Assembly (NCBI GenBank): GCA_024305745.1
Contig: JAHRBS010000013.1
Location: 186,001 to 250,000 of the forward strand
Length of the DNA stretch: 64,000 bases
Source of the DNA: Polyporus tsugae
Taxonomy: Eukaryota > Basidiomycota > Agaricomycetes > Polyporales > Polyporaceae
Direction: 5' to 3'
Position numbers and translations under genes: made by a program. The notes under the pieces were generated by a model. It saw only the letters and a program-made list of their open reading frames with translations. It did no database searches and was not told where the DNA came from. How positions within the stretch are numbered: position 1 is the stretch's first letter; each line of letters begins with the position of its first letter. Shown here piece by piece: positions 23,859 to 36,363 of the stretch.

Positions 23859-26800
23859 ATGGCGGCGAATGTCACGGCGATCTCGCAAGGATGGGCTTGG
23901 AAGGAGCGCGATGTCTCTCTCGTTTCCGTCCTCGACGAGGTCAACTCTTCCTGGATGGACGCGACGGCTTTCCCCTCGGAGATCCACGTCGAGCTTCTCA
24001 AGGCCGGTCGGATCCCAGATCCGTTCAAGGGGTCCAACGAACACGAGGTGCAATGTGAGTCTCGCATCATTGTCTTGAATTCACGGATAATACATGCGAC
24101 ATCCACAGGGATCGGCGAACGCGAGTGGTTGTACCACACTAAGTTCGATGTAACGGAGTCGGAGCGCAACTGGAAGAACGCGGAGCTGATGTTCGAGGGG
24201 CTGGACACGCTCTGCGACGTTTACCTCGTGAGTCGCGGCCGTGCATTACGTTCGTGATCAACCGCATGACACCCACTCCCACCGTGAACAGAATGGCAGG
24301 AAGATCCTGTACGCGGATAACATGTTCCGCACCTGGACGGTGTCGCTCTCACGGGACGATCTCCGGGACCAAGGCAACGTCCTCCTCTTCCACTTCGCAT
24401 CCGCGCAGAAGCTCGCAAAGGAACTAGAAGCCAAGCACGGCCGCGTTCGTGCTGGTTCTTGTAACCTCGGCGACCCAAGTCGTGTGTATGTCCGGAAAGC
24501 GCAGTACGGCTGGCGGTGGGTCATGGCATCATCCTTGCATTGAAGTCAGTGCTGACATTATTCGCGTAGGTGGGACTGGGTATGCAACTGTCTCTAGAGA
24601 AAGGCAGGAGTTACTTACCGTGTCGCAGGGTCCAGAACTGATGACATGCGGCCCCTACCGCGCCATCTCGCTCGTCACGTACACCGCGCGAATTGAAGCC
24701 GCGAAGACACGCGCGATCATCTCTGCGGCTCCCTCACTGTCCCCGTCGTTCAAGGTCGACTTGGCCATTTCTGGAGACGCGTTTGTGGTACGCGGAGTGA
24801 AGGTTGTGCTCAGGGAGTTGGACGGGGCCGTTGTGCGCGAGGAGAAGGTGCAGCTGTCCGGCAGCGCGAACTTGAAGGACGTCGTCAGCTGGGACCTGAA
24901 GGATAGTGTGCAGCTCTGGTGGCCGGTTGGGTATGGGAGCCAGACGCTGTACACAGTCGATATTTCTCTCTTGGGCGAGGTAAGCGATCATCATGGTCAT
25001 GGCTTAGTTGCGCGCAGGCTGACGTTTGTGCAGGGCGACGCAGTTCTGGATAGCCTCACGAAGCGCATCGGCTTCAGGACGGTCGAGCTCATCCAGGAGC
25101 CGCTCGAGGAGGCCGACAAGTACGGCAAGGGCACGACGTTCCTGTTCGAAATCAACGGAGTTCGGATGTTCATGGGAGGTGCGCACGTGTGTCCTTTCCG
25201 CCGCTCCAGAACAGCGTCGACATTGGTTGATTTATGCTTCAGGTTCGAACTGGATCCCAGCGCACAATTGCCTGACGGCGCTGACGGCGGACGACTACCG
25301 TGCGTGGCTCACGCTCCTCCGCGACGGGAACCAGAACATGGTCCGGCTCTGGGGCGGAGGTGTCTACGAGCCCGACATCTTCTATGATATATGTGACGGT
25401 GCGTACGCACGACGCTGTATGCTGCGATCGCATCGGAGGTTGACGGCGGTCTTTGTTTTGTGCAGAGCTGGGCGTGCTTGTATGGCAGGACTTCCAGTTT
25501 GCATGTGGAGTGTACCCGGCGTTCGACTCGTTCGTGGAGAGCGTAAAGGCCGAAGTGGAGGACAACGTCAAGCGTCTCCGACACCACCCCTCCCTCGCAC
25601 TCTTCTGTGGGAACAACGAAGGTACGTGAGGTCGTTCCTCCCACACCCTGCACAATGTTCACTCAGACACGGCTAGACTACCAGATGGTGCTCCAATGGG
25701 GAGGTGCGCATGCTGGTCGAGAGCATCGCGAGCGTAATTTTGACTGATATTGACATTGACATAGGCATCGACGCTCTGCCAGCGCGCGTGTTTTACGAAG
25801 AAGTCTTTCCTGCTGTCGTGGCGGAGCACTGCGACCCGTCCATCCCCTACCATCGCGGCTCACCCTACGGCGGCAAAGGCTGGGACACGTCTGACCCCAC
25901 GATCGGCGACGTGCACCAGTGGAACATCTGGGGCGGGAAGGAGTGGCTGTGGCAGGAATACCCCTCCAACGGTGGACGTTTCGTCAGGTATGTCCTGTCA
26001 GAAGTGATCGTCTTTTGCGCCGCGCACTGACGGAGGACAGCGAGTTTGGGATCCCATCTTTCCCCGACATTAAGACGGTCGATTACTGGCTCGACGGGAA
26101 CACGAAGGACCGCTGGGCGCAGTCGAAGGCCATGGCGCAGCACGACCGCGCAGGGAGCCACGAGCGGCGGTTCGCGATCGTCATGAATGAGAACTTGAGG
26201 CTGACGAGCGACCTAGAGACGTGAGTCCTCCTGCGCGCGCGGGTTCCGCGGAGATGGGCTGAGCGTGTTTGTTCGCACAGGCACATCTACAACTCGCAGC
26301 TCATGCAGGCCGAGGCCATCAGCCTCGCGTACAGGACGTGGCGGCGCGAATGGCGAGGCAAAGGCAGGCAGTACGTGAGTCGTCGCCTGTTCGGACCTTA
26401 TAGCTCTCTCGGGCGGTTCTCACACATATCCCCATGGATTGGCGCAGACCGCGGGTGTGCTTGTCTGGCAGATGAACGACTGCTGGCCCGTCATTTCGTG
26501 GGCGATCGCGGACTTTTTCGTAGGGCGTCCATTCCAACGTAGAAGACCCCGCGCTGACAATCCATGATGTCTCCACAGCTCCGGGCTAAGCCCGCGTACT
26601 ACACCATCGCCCGCGAGTTGAGTCCGATCTCAGTCGGGATGTTCAGGACTGTGAGTGCCAAGTGCTATGTTGACAGGCTTCTGTTGTCCCTTGTGCTCGA
26701 CTGACATGCGCCGGGCGCGATAACGCACATAGGTGACGCAGAATCGTGAGAACGACCGCCCGAAACAGGCACGTACCGACTGCAATGGCCTCGCTCGGTT

Positions 26801-27444
26801 CTCAGTGGAAGTTCTACTGCTAACTCCGTCCCCGCGTCCGGCAGTTTTACGAGTTCGGCGCGTTCCGCTCCGTGTCCGCGACGATCGAAGTGTGGGGCAC
26901 GAACGCGACGCTTACGGCGCGCGACGTCCGTCTAGAGCTGTCCTTCGTCGACCTCTATTCGCATTGGAAGGAGTCCACGACGCTCGACGCGACGCTTCTC
27001 CCAAACCAGACGACGGAGCTCGTTTCCGTGCGCGTGCCGGGGCCGACAGCGCCGAGCGCGATCTCTGTGGACCCATCGCACTCCGTGGTCGTCGGCGCGC
27101 GGCTCGTGGACGCCGCGTCGGGAGCGGTGCTTGCGCGCTACGCCGACTGGCCGCAGCCGTTCCGCCTGGTGGACTTCCCAGATCCGAAGCTCGACGTCAA
27201 ATTCGAAGGCGCGAATGTGCGGGTGGCGGTCGAGAAGCCGATCAAGGGCCTGTTCTTCACCGCCGACGAGGAAGGGGAGGGGGCGCTGGGACGACAGGAG
27301 ACGGTGAGGTGGAGCGATAACGCGATCGATGTTTTCCCTGGGGACCCGCAGGTGGTGCAAGTGCGGGGCTTGGCGGGGAAGCGCGCGAAGGTGCGGGCGG
27401 CGTACATGGGCTGCGAACGTGGGCGTGTCGTGTATGAGCAATGA
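23859..27444 (+). CDS. Beta-mannosidase, glycoside hydrolase family 2
   Basis: Long multi-exon gene of roughly 850-880 residues after splicing, starting MAANVTAISQGWAWKERD and ending ERGRVVYEQ. The ATG at 23859 is chosen over the in-frame ATG at 23817 because class B fungal beta-mannosidases begin close to the SGWxWKxRD block. GH2 order is seen: sugar-binding domain (EREWLYHTKFDV, YVRKAQYGWRW), Ig-like domain (LWWPVGYGSQTLY), then the barrel with NMVRLWGGGVYEPDIFYD, LFCGNNE (Glu as predicted acid/base) and SEFGIPSFPD (Glu as predicted nucleophile). The block GVLVWQMNDCWPVISWA follows. There is no signal peptide, so it is predicted intracellular, trimming mannose from oligosaccharides such as N-glycan or mannan fragments. 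All catalytic blocks are intact. Confidence 0.92.
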
Positions 27445-28524
27445 GGGTGGCTGTATGAATTGGTGAGTTGTCGTCTGGGTATCTTTGCATGAGGTCGTTG
27501 ATGCAGGGGGCAGAAGGAAACGGAAAGTGATATATGTACTACGCTGAATATGAGTATCTTCGTCGTGATCCAACCGACCGGTGTTGGACTCGGGTATACC
27601 GGTGCAAGCACAGTATTTGGCACTGGCGCACGTCATCCTCGTATTCAAAGTCCTCGGAGCTAAACTGGCATAGACCTCTTTCGCCAAGGATCCTATGCGT
27701 GCGAGTGCAATGGGTGTTGGTGAATAAGGAACAGACGTCGTATTCCTTGGCTTGTGAGTCCGTCTTTTTCCGAGTGGGATGACCGGCTGAATTGTTATGA
27801 ATCACTGGCAGGGCCTGACAAGTATTATTCATACCGACTATTCCGGAGAGCGCATAAGCAAATTAGCCTTTGCGAACTTCTGGTTGGGTGAGTGGGTCTC
27901 CGTGGGATATTCTTTGAACTCAGTGCGAAAGATCGGCGTCTGTTGACCAGGTGCTCTTGTTTCACATCCCAAGTACCGTCGGGTCGATTGGGTCTCCTTT
28001 GCGCAGTCGTGCTTTCGCTCGAAAGTGGTGTCCTACAAAATGGAGGTTTGTCGTATACCTTTAATCGCTCAGAACTCACGAAGCCGTTCAATGCTTCCCC
28101 GACCCGCGCTAATCGGCTCGCCCAGCTGCCAAACCGTCCGTGCTTGACGGGTGGCACTGACTCGGCCAACATCCTGTCGAAGTTCTACCGCCCCGGCGCA
28201 TGCGCAGGAAGCACCAACACACCTTCACTTGCGCGATCTCGCTATGCGCCTGATGACCGGTTCTGAGCGGGTTCTGGTGACATGTGCAGTGCTTCCCCGC
28301 TGACAATTCTTTCCGAGAAGACGGACAGATGGCAGGTGTCTGTTTCCACTCTGCGAAGATGTGATATAATAGACTGACTTCCGTACCTCTCACGCTCGCA
28401 GAGCGGAATGCGCCTGCAATGCGCCCTATTTAAGGCCTCGGCGTGCATGCATCCACCTGATACGACTCGCCCTCTCTGCTACGTGGCTTGGTACTCCTAC
28501 TATCGGCTCGATCTTCCAACCCAC
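27445..28524. other. Intergenic region, 1.1 kb
   Basis: Between the beta-mannosidase stop and the first MFS start. Contains the MFS TATA box at 28427. No gene could be supported. Confidence 0.45.
28427..28433 (+). promoter_or_regulatory. TATA-like box (TATTTAA) of MFS gene 1
   Basis: TATTTAA 98 bases upstream of the ATG at 28525. The second, tandem MFS gene has the same heptamer 101 bases upstream of its own ATG, which supports both. Confidence 0.6.
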
Positions 28525-30145
28525 ATGGCCGATGTAGAGAAGGGGGCAGATGGGGCGACGACCCATGGCAAGCAGACGACAACCTCGACGACATATGAGG
28601 ACGACTCTAATTCAAGTAAAACTTCACCTTCAGCTACCCAGCCGGAGCCGCCTGTATGCCCAGACGGAGGTTGGAAGACTTGGCTCACTGTTGGCGGCGC
28701 GTTCGCCGGGCTGTTCTGTACATTCGGGCAGTTGAATGCTTTTGGCACGTTTCAGACGTGGTACGCTGAGCACCAACTCCACGATTTGCCACCATCCACT
28801 ATCGCATGGATTGGGTCTCTTCAACTGTGGATATTCTTCTTCTCGGTGAGTTATTGTGCTCTCTCTACTACGGCTATCCAATCTCATCCTCTTGTTGCGC
28901 AAGGGTGGTTTCGTAGGACGCTTATTCGACGCCCACGGTCCACGAGTAATCATGATACCAGGAACCGTCATGCTTGTTCTGAGTATCATGATGACGAGCC
29001 TCTCCACGCGATTCTACCAATACATACTCGCGCAAGGCGTACTTTTCGGAGTCGGTGTTGGAATGATGTGAGTCTCTTATCGCGCTTTTGCTCCAGTTCT
29101 TATGCATGACCCGTAACTGTCAAGCTTCTATCCATGCCTTTCGGCGATCTCAACCCATTTCTCCAAACGCAGAGGGGCCGCGGTCGGGATAGCCTTCGCG
29201 GGCTCAGGAGTAGGTATGTGTCACTTATGACTCGGATGCAACAACCCAAGTGCTTAGCCTCGCTTAGGCGGCGTTGTGTATCCCATTATGTTCCAGCGAC
29301 TCTTTGTGGAAGTTGGCTTTCCTTGGGCAGTCAGGATCTCCGGGTTCATATCGCTCGCTTGTTGCGCCGTAGCGATCGCGACAGTTACGAGCCGCCGTGA
29401 GCCAGTGAGGCACCAAGCTCCGTGGATCGACGGCAAGATCTTTCAGGACGTGCCGTTCATGCTTGCGGTTGCCGGGAGCGTCTTTGTGTGCCTGGGTATG
29501 TTAGATGAAGTTATCGCCGTGTTACATCACCGACACGCTTTCTCAGGTCTTTTCATCCCATTCTTCTACATCGCGGACTACGCTCAGGACCACGGTATCT
29601 CCGCAACAACCGCGTTCTACGTCCTCTCGGCCATGAATGGTGGCGGGATCGTGGGGCGCCTTGCACCGCCTTTGGTCTCGGACTTCATCGGTCCGTTCAA
29701 TATCATCGTGCCATGCGCATTCCTCCTGGGTCTCTCGCCGCTCGTGTTCTGGATCTTCGCGAAGTCTCTTGTCGCAATACTGCTTTTTGCCATTCTCTAC
29801 GGTTTCCTTTCCGGAGGCTTCATCGCTATCCTTATTCCATGCATCGCCCAAATATCGAACCCCAACGAGATTGGGACAAGAATCGGTGTCTTGTACAGTA
29901 TTGTCTCGTTTGGGTAAGTGACGCCGGTTTCATTGGAAGTGTCATTAGGCTGACGTTGATCTGTTTACCCGCTGGGCCGCTGCGGTAGAGCATTAGCCGG
30001 TGGTCCGGCGGCAGGTGCTCTCCTCAAGGCTGATCATGACTCATACGCTGGGTTAATTGCGCTTTGTGGCGTCGCCAACATCCTGGGTTCGTTCTTCATG
30101 CTGTGGTCGAGAATAAGACTTGCGCCGCTCTGGGCACGAATATGA
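28525..30145 (+). CDS. MFS transporter, monocarboxylate-transporter-like (copy 1)
   Basis: Multi-exon gene from MADVEKGADGATTHG to LAPLWARI. After an acidic Ser/Thr-rich cytosolic N-terminus comes the MCT-family signature DGGWKTWLTVGGAF at the start of TM1. TM2 starts with TIAWIGSLQLWIFFF, and GRLFDAHGPRVIMIPG is the loop 2-3 motif. FYVLSAMNGGGIVGRL and IPCIAQISNPNEIGTRIG mark the C-terminal half. About 12 transmembrane segments are predicted. Fungal members (Mch-like) are plasma-membrane carriers of monocarboxylates, riboflavin or unknown solutes; the substrate here cannot be named. The tandem paralogue at 30960 has the same intron layout, and a third, decayed relative lies at 50181. Confidence 0.85.
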
Positions 30146-30959
30146 CTCTGGAACATGGACGTTTTAGAGACTGAGCCCTTTCATTTGTATATTCACTGTA
30201 CTACTAATACAATACCCTTTGGAGCGTTCGTTCTATGTCCGAGTCGTGTCTCGTGAACAGAGGCCGAAAGAAGGCGAATGATATCGCGCTATTCCCATCC
30301 ACCCACGTTGTGGTGAGTTCAAACGGTATGATGTTCTTCATTCACTTGCCTACCGCTTCTCATATTCTTCAATCGATTACTATCTAGGCGTCTGCACCAG
30401 GTAGCTGGCGATAAAACGGCCTGTGCGATCCATGGTGGTCACGTTGACTGTGGATCCTCTGGAGAATTGCTTGCTCCCGAAATATGCCCTGACATGTCTC
30501 CATCGGACCCCTTGACATCGACAATGATTTTCCTTTGCGGGCGCTGCAACCCATCTCGCCCGAATAACATCGCCGTTACCGATTCCACCAGATGACAAAA
30601 TTGGCAATGCTGGACAACCTGGCTCCCGACCACATAGCTATCGGGAAATAGGTCCCCCATTCTCCTCGTTTTGAAGACATCATCCTTACGGCCACGCAGT
30701 CATAGGATATGACTCTTCTCAGACGCCACTATTCCTTCTCAGCGCTGCCTCGCGTATAAGGGCCCGTGTGGTCTTCCGTACAGCGACCGATGTGCGCTAC
30801 TCAAAGTACGCGTGTCCGAGCTTTCTTACGTGTGGATACGAATGCGAGGATTGGTCGCTATTTAACGACAGGTCTCTCCGCGAGTCCCCTGCCATTTACC
30901 CCCGACTTGCCACCTAGACATCGCTCCAACTCCCTTCCACACCCGCACACCACGATACG
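30146..30959. other. Intergenic region between tandem MFS genes
   Basis: About 800 bases containing the TATTTAA box at 30859. Open frames on the minus strand at 30380-30660 have no recognisable domain and overlap in two frames. No gene supported. Confidence 0.45.
30859..30865 (+). promoter_or_regulatory. TATA-like box (TATTTAA) of MFS gene 2
   Basis: Same heptamer and nearly the same distance to the ATG (101 bases) as in the upstream paralogue. Confidence 0.6.
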
Positions 30960-32551
30960 ATGACAAATCCCTCTTCCTCCTTGGGATCTCGTTTGATTGA
31001 GGTGAAGGGTACGACATCATCCGCATCCAGTGTTGTCGAAGACCAATCGACAATACACATCGTGGACCATGCCCTCACGGACAAAGGGCTCAAGGCATGG
31101 CTCACTGTCTTCGGAGCGGCTTTGATGCTCTTCTGTTGCGGACAGATCACTGCATTCGGCGTCTTCGAGACATATTACGCCCAGCATCAGCTCAGCGGAG
31201 TATCGTCTTCGACCATCTCGTGGATCGGCTCCCTACAGCTTTGGGTTTTGTACTTCTCTGTGCGTCCTCCTTGCCTCGCGTCCTGTATAACATATTGACC
31301 GAGACATCCCTCTTCAAGGGCTCCTTTCTCGGCCGCATCTTCGACGCGTATGGACCACGAATCGTCTTGATCCCTGGCTCTATACTGCTCGTGTTCAGCA
31401 CCATGGTCACCAGCGTTTGCACCGAGTTGTATCAGTTCCTACTGGTGCAGGGTCTGCTTACGGGTCTAGCTTACGGAATGCTGTAAGATTCACGCACATG
31501 CTACGTTCACGTTCATTAATGCCCCTCGCAGGTTTTATCCGTCATTCGCATCCATATCTACGCATTTTGTAAAACTCCGCGCGACGGCTGTGGGCATCGC
31601 AATTGCAGGTTCAGGCGTAGGTGAGCCAAAGCACCTATTCCGTCTTACGCCTGGTTTTGACGCGATGTAGGGGGCGTTGTGTTCCCAATCCTCTTCCGTT
31701 TTCTCTTTGTTCGGATTGGTTTCGGATGGACGGTCCGGGTGTCTGGATTCTTGCTGCTAGTGTTGTGCGCCATCGGGAACGCAACCATCACAAGTCGCAT
31801 TCCTCCCGGGGGACACTCTATCCCTCCACTTCCGGACGCGAAGATTTTCCGTGACACGCCTTTCATTTTACTAGTCGCGGGATGCTTTTTCGTCAACTTC
31901 GGTTAGTGAATACACATATGCTGTGGTCGCAGAATCCATTGAACTGATTTCTCAACCGTTCTAGGGCTCTTCATACCATTTACTTACATCTCGAACTACG
32001 CCATCTCCAGGGGAGTTTCCTCCTCAACCTCGTTCTACATCGTTTCAGCGATGAATGCAGGGAGCATCGTCGGCCGGATTTTACCGGCTTTCCTTGCTGA
32101 CGTCGTCGGTCGCTTCAACATCGCATCTCCGTCCGCATTCCTCATTGGCCTCCTCGCGCTGGTCTTTTGGACGTTCGCCAGGTCCCTGATCCCCATCATC
32201 GTGTTTGCAGTGGTGTACGGCTGCTTTGCCGGCGCGTTTCTAGCGATGCAAATCCCCTGCGTTTCGCAAATCTCGGACATCAAGGAGGTGGGGACCAGGA
32301 TTGGGATCTTATATAGCGTCGCGTCGTTTGCGTGCGTCTTTCAGTATTTCTGGAATCCTCGACTTCATCTGTACTGACTGAAGCGATGCAGGGTACTGGC
32401 CGGGGGTCCTGCGGCAGGTGCAATTATGAAAGCAAAGGAGGGGAGATACACGGGTATGATGGTTCTATGTGGCATATTGAACATCGTGGGGTCGTTGCTC
32501 ATCCTCTGCTCGAAGTATAAAGTCAACCGTAGCCTATTCGCACGCGTGTAA
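30960..32551 (+). CDS. MFS transporter, monocarboxylate-transporter-like (copy 2)
   Basis: Multi-exon gene from MTNPSSSLGSRLIEVKG to VNRSLFARV. Paralogue of the neighbour at 28525 with matching exon breaks and the same blocks: TISWIGSLQLWVLYFS, GRIFDAYGPRIVLIPG, FYIVSAMNAGSIVGRI, IPCVSQISDIKEVGTRIG and LAGGPAAGAIMKAK. The N-terminal MCT signature is altered: DKGLKAWLTVFGAA replaces the DGGWKTW of copy 1, so the conserved Gly-Gly-Trp core is lost. TM helices and the loop motif remain intact and no stop interrupts it. It arose by tandem duplication and may differ in substrate. Transport substrate unknown. Confidence 0.83.
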
Positions 32552-32782
32552 CTAGAAATACAGCATAGCCTACTTATCATAGCTCCATGTCATCTAAATC
32601 CCCTCGAAGTCCACTGTCCGGCAGTGATTTATCGTGAGGTAACATGGCATTCTCGAGGTACAAAATGTCACTGGTATAAATCAGAGGTTACTTCAACCGT
32701 CAAGCTCAGCGAGCCATCAACGTCTCCGCTTCGCTGAATACCTCCCATGGAAAGTACGCACATTAGACCCTCACCAAACATA

Positions 32783-33957
32783 TCAGGCAGTGTATCTCGG
32801 GGGCGGAGTAGGGGGCTCTGATCCATGTGTCGACGGATGCGCGACCACTTCACTGGCATCCTGAGGAGGGGGCGTTGATGGAGCTGAAGATGTTGGGATA
32901 GCCTGGTTGGACGCCTTTCGATGCACGAAAGCGCGTAGGCTGCGAAGATGCTGCGAGGAGCGTAGCTGGTACCCTTTTCGTTTCGGAACTTGCCTGACCC
33001 GCGAGTCTTGGATGTCGGTCGAGTCCTGAGATTGAGACACGATCGTGGCACCGGTGCTAGAGATTTCTGTGGTAGGAGGAGGGGAATGCGGAACAGTCGA
33101 AGCGACCCGGGAACGGGTGCAACCAAGACGTGCACCAGCTCGAAGGTTGAAAGGTGAGATCTTCGGGGTTGCTTGATTGTCTAAAGCTGGCGGATTAGCC
33201 CTTGAAACAAGGCCGCGCCGCCATTTGGATACCCAACTCACCGTCCTGAGTTTCTGAAATGGTAGAATACAAGTACCGTCGTGCCCTCCTCCTCCTCAGC
33301 CAGACCGTGAACGACATGCACGCCAACGCAAGTACCACCCCTACGCAAATCCCACTCGCAATAATAGCCGCCATATTGGGGCCCACGTCAGGAGTCGACA
33401 ACGCCTCGCTCCAGAACTTGCTGGTTGGAGAAAACGCGAAGCTGTCCAGGAGGAAAGGGTAGTCCGCTGAGACTTGCACGACAGTGACGTTGATCGTATG
33501 GGTGCCGTCGGAAAGGCCTGGCCGGTTGATCAAACTCTGAAACGACCACTCCGAGCTGCTCGGTTGGACGCTGGCTGTGACGGGTGCCTCGTCGTCGATA
33601 AACCACCGGATGGTTGGAGACGAAGAAGTGGTATTTGGTGTTGAAACGATGTCGAGCAAGATTCTTGTGCCTGCAGAGACGTGAATTTAAAAATTGCTGA
33701 CTTTCTCGTGGGGTACCACATGACGTACCCTGAAACTTGAAAGAAACCGAGTCCGAGGAGGTCGTTGACTTCCAAAGTTCGTCCCCGGGTCCGTTCTCCC
33801 AATCTTCTCCCCAGTTCCCGATATAGTGTAGGGCAGGGTCTCCAGCACCAACGACGACTAAGCGGGAGTTCTTGGAGTCCAGGTTATATGGCATGCCCGA
33901 TGACAGGTATGAGGGGCTGGGGCCAGATGTGAGCAGGACAGGACAGCGGAAGGCCAC
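32783..33957 (-). CDS. Single-span membrane protein with lectin-like ectodomain and Pro-rich tail
   Basis: Three recognisable exons. The ectodomain reads NSRLVVVGAGDPALHYIGNW, then KSTTSSDSVSFKFQG. Across the intron ending at 33729 comes TRILLDIVSTPNTTSSS, IRWFIDDEAPVTASV and DGTHTINVTVVQVS. A membrane span (MAAIIASGICVGVVLALAC) is followed by VWLRRRRARRYLY. The cytosolic part is Ser/Thr-rich, ending SEPPTPPPRYTA. This repeats the plan of a large agaricomycete family of type I membrane proteins of unknown role. The frame is open to 33957 but has no ATG there; the first in-frame ATG is 33894, so a 5' exon with the signal peptide is probably unassigned. A dead paralogue lies just upstream at 34447-35578. 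Confidence 0.72.
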
Positions 33958-34446
33958 AGTGGAGCTTTATATTGGCCGCTGAAATGAGAAGCAGAAGCAT
34001 CAAGAAATCAGGATGAGATGTTGGATGGTCGGCTTACTCGGGGCACGGGCTTCACCATTCCGGACACTCCATGGCAGCCGTCCAGAAGGAAGACGTACAA
34101 GCTTCGGCATCAAGATGCCACATACCATCCACCGCACAGGATAGGATATTATTTCGTAGTCTCCTGTCCCTCGAAGCGCGGCACTGACAGGTTCATCACT
34201 GAGATGGACATGGGCAGATGGTAGTACAATCTGAAAGCGAGTAAAGCCGACAGGCCTACTGACAAAAACGACGCAGGGGAACGAACCAATATAAACACCT
34301 CCCACGGAGCCACCCCCGCCGTATTCCCATCCCTCACGTCTCCGAGTACGTGGGCGGGACCTGAGATAAAGAATCTAATAGTCCTGTTTAATGACTCCCG
34401 CGCACGGCCCGAAGTGTCAAAGAGTTCAGCCGACATCGCTTTACTG
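33958..34446. other. Spacer between membrane-protein gene and its dead paralogue
   Basis: About 490 bases. Probably holds the unassigned first exon and promoter of the gene ending at 32783. A TATAAAG occurs on the minus strand near 33970. No separate gene seen. Confidence 0.4.
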
Positions 34447-35578
34447 CTACTGGCAACTGGACCCTGGGGGAAACGTGGAGGGAATTGCCTTCAACGAAGT
34501 AGAAGGAGCGAAAGGGGGAGCTGTCAGGCCTACCGACCCGTGCAGACTGTGTAGATGCGATGCCGACTGAAGGGCATAGCCTGTACGTCCCGGAGCTTCC
34601 ACCAAATGTTGAGCTTGAACGTCGTCTGCACCGCCTCGCCCCACCGTAGCGCGCGTGGTAAACGCTTTATCTGCCGTAGGCGAGCCGAACGCGGATTCCG
34701 CAACGAACAGCACGTCGCCTGCTTGGTTGTGCGTATTCGGAAGTGAACGGGGGGAGGGCAAAAGAGGTGGCGTTGAGATCTGGGGAACGGATATTGAATC
34801 GTAAGTAAGTATACGGACAACCTTATCCAGAGCGCGTGCTAGGGGCCGTCGATACCACTCACCGTCGTGGACATCAGGAAGCGACGCATACTTAAACGAA
34901 CACCGCACACGCCAGCACAAAAAGCAGCACGCCGCCCTCAACGCCAACCACGATCGCCCCCACCGGCGACCCAACCTTTGCCGCAGCTCCGTCGTCTGAT
35001 CCTCCCGAGCCACTGGAGTTCGTACTTGTGGTGATACAGGACTCTGGCGTGACCACAAGGTCCCAGCACTTGTCGCTCAGCTAGACCCAGAACCTCGAGA
35101 GGGCGGACGGGTACTCCTCGGAGCTCCGAGTCACGGTGACGTTCAACTTGTGTGGCACGCCGTCCGGCCGGCGGCAGGCCTTGCCGGCTACGCGCCGAGT
35201 AGAATAGCCATTCCGTGACGTCTCCGGACAGCACCATCGTCACCGTGGCCGCGAGCGTATCGTCGATCGTCCATCTGAACTGGGGCTGCAGCTACTATAG
35301 CTAGGTGTTGGGGTACAGGAGGGTCTCGACGATGATCCATGTGCCTGCATTGCAATTGAGATCGAAACGTCAGAGTGGGCGATGCGCTGCTATGAGCCGC
35401 TGGACGACGTACTTACCGTAGACCTCAAGAGGCGGTCGCGATCGAGATCGAGATGGTGTTGCCGAATGCGTTGTCCTGCAGCCACGTTCCGTGATACTGG
35501 ACGGCGGTATCGCGGTCGGAGATGACGAGCAGCCGTGAGTTGGGCCTTGGCCTCGTTGTATGACATGGTCGCGGGCAA
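34447..35578 (-). pseudogene. Decayed paralogue of the single-span membrane protein
   Basis: The same domain plan is still readable in pieces. An upstream exon reads ISDRDTAVQYHGTWLQDN and GNTISISIA, then a stop. The next block reads WTIDDTLAATVTMVLSGD, then in another frame DGVPHKLNVTVTRSSEEYPS and FWV, a stop, SDKCWDL, and after that a membrane span AIVVGVEGGVLLFVLACAV. A Ser/Pro-rich tail continues towards 34447. In-frame stops and frame changes make it non-functional. Order and strand match the neighbouring intact copy, so this is a tandem duplicate that decayed. Confidence 0.7.
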
Positions 35579-36363
35579 GGGGACGCTAGAAGGTTAACTG
35601 GCGAAGGATCCTGAACTCGGATCCAAATATGAATGCCTCCAGACGCACGGGAAAACCACGTTCACATTGTCGGCGGACACGGGTTTCGGGAAAACGCTCG
35701 ATGCACTGGCTTGTGGTTTTCGCATGGACCGCATTGATAGTTTGTTGACCACCCAATCTGACTACAGACTGGCAGGGACTCGGCTTGTCAGTAGACATAT
35801 CGTGCGGCTGCATTTGGGTTTGCTTACCTACTACCTCCCGGGTTCGGTAAAGAGTGCATTGCCTTGTGTGTCTAGTAAAGGACAGCATACGATAATAACA
35901 AGGTTAACGGGACCCTGGAGTTTCACCGCTCCCAACAAGGAACGGTGAATGGATTGGTTAGAACCGACCAAGTAGTATTAAGACGGCTAGCCTTATGGCA
36001 CGCGACAAAGCAGGCGTCTTACTCAACCTAAACGGACAACCCGACGCCGCAAGGAAGGCGTTGAAGGCAGAACAAAGCTCGATGGTTATCTATTTGAAGA
36101 TGTAATTGGTGAGTGCAGCGACAAGCGACGAGGACGCAGCGACAGCTAAAGACTATAGAGGTAAAGGAACGTGATACGGCGATACATCTGAAATCCGTTT
36201 GCGAGGGGCGAGACCCAAGCCCCCAATGATATCGATAAGGCTTGGTAACGGGCACGGACACAAGGCGGAAATGAAGGACTAGATGGGAATATGGTGGTAT
36301 GATGGTGGTGTATACTTCTCTCCGACGCTGGCTTCTTCGGGTGCGGTATGCGCATTACGGTGA
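35579..36363. other. Intergenic region
   Basis: About 785 bases between the dead membrane-protein paralogue and the EB1 stop codon. Short frames only; no gene or repeat recognised. Confidence 0.4.

Noticed and set aside
30380..30660. Minus-strand frames between the two MFS genes
   Set aside because: Two overlapping frames of similar length with no domain; likely chance.
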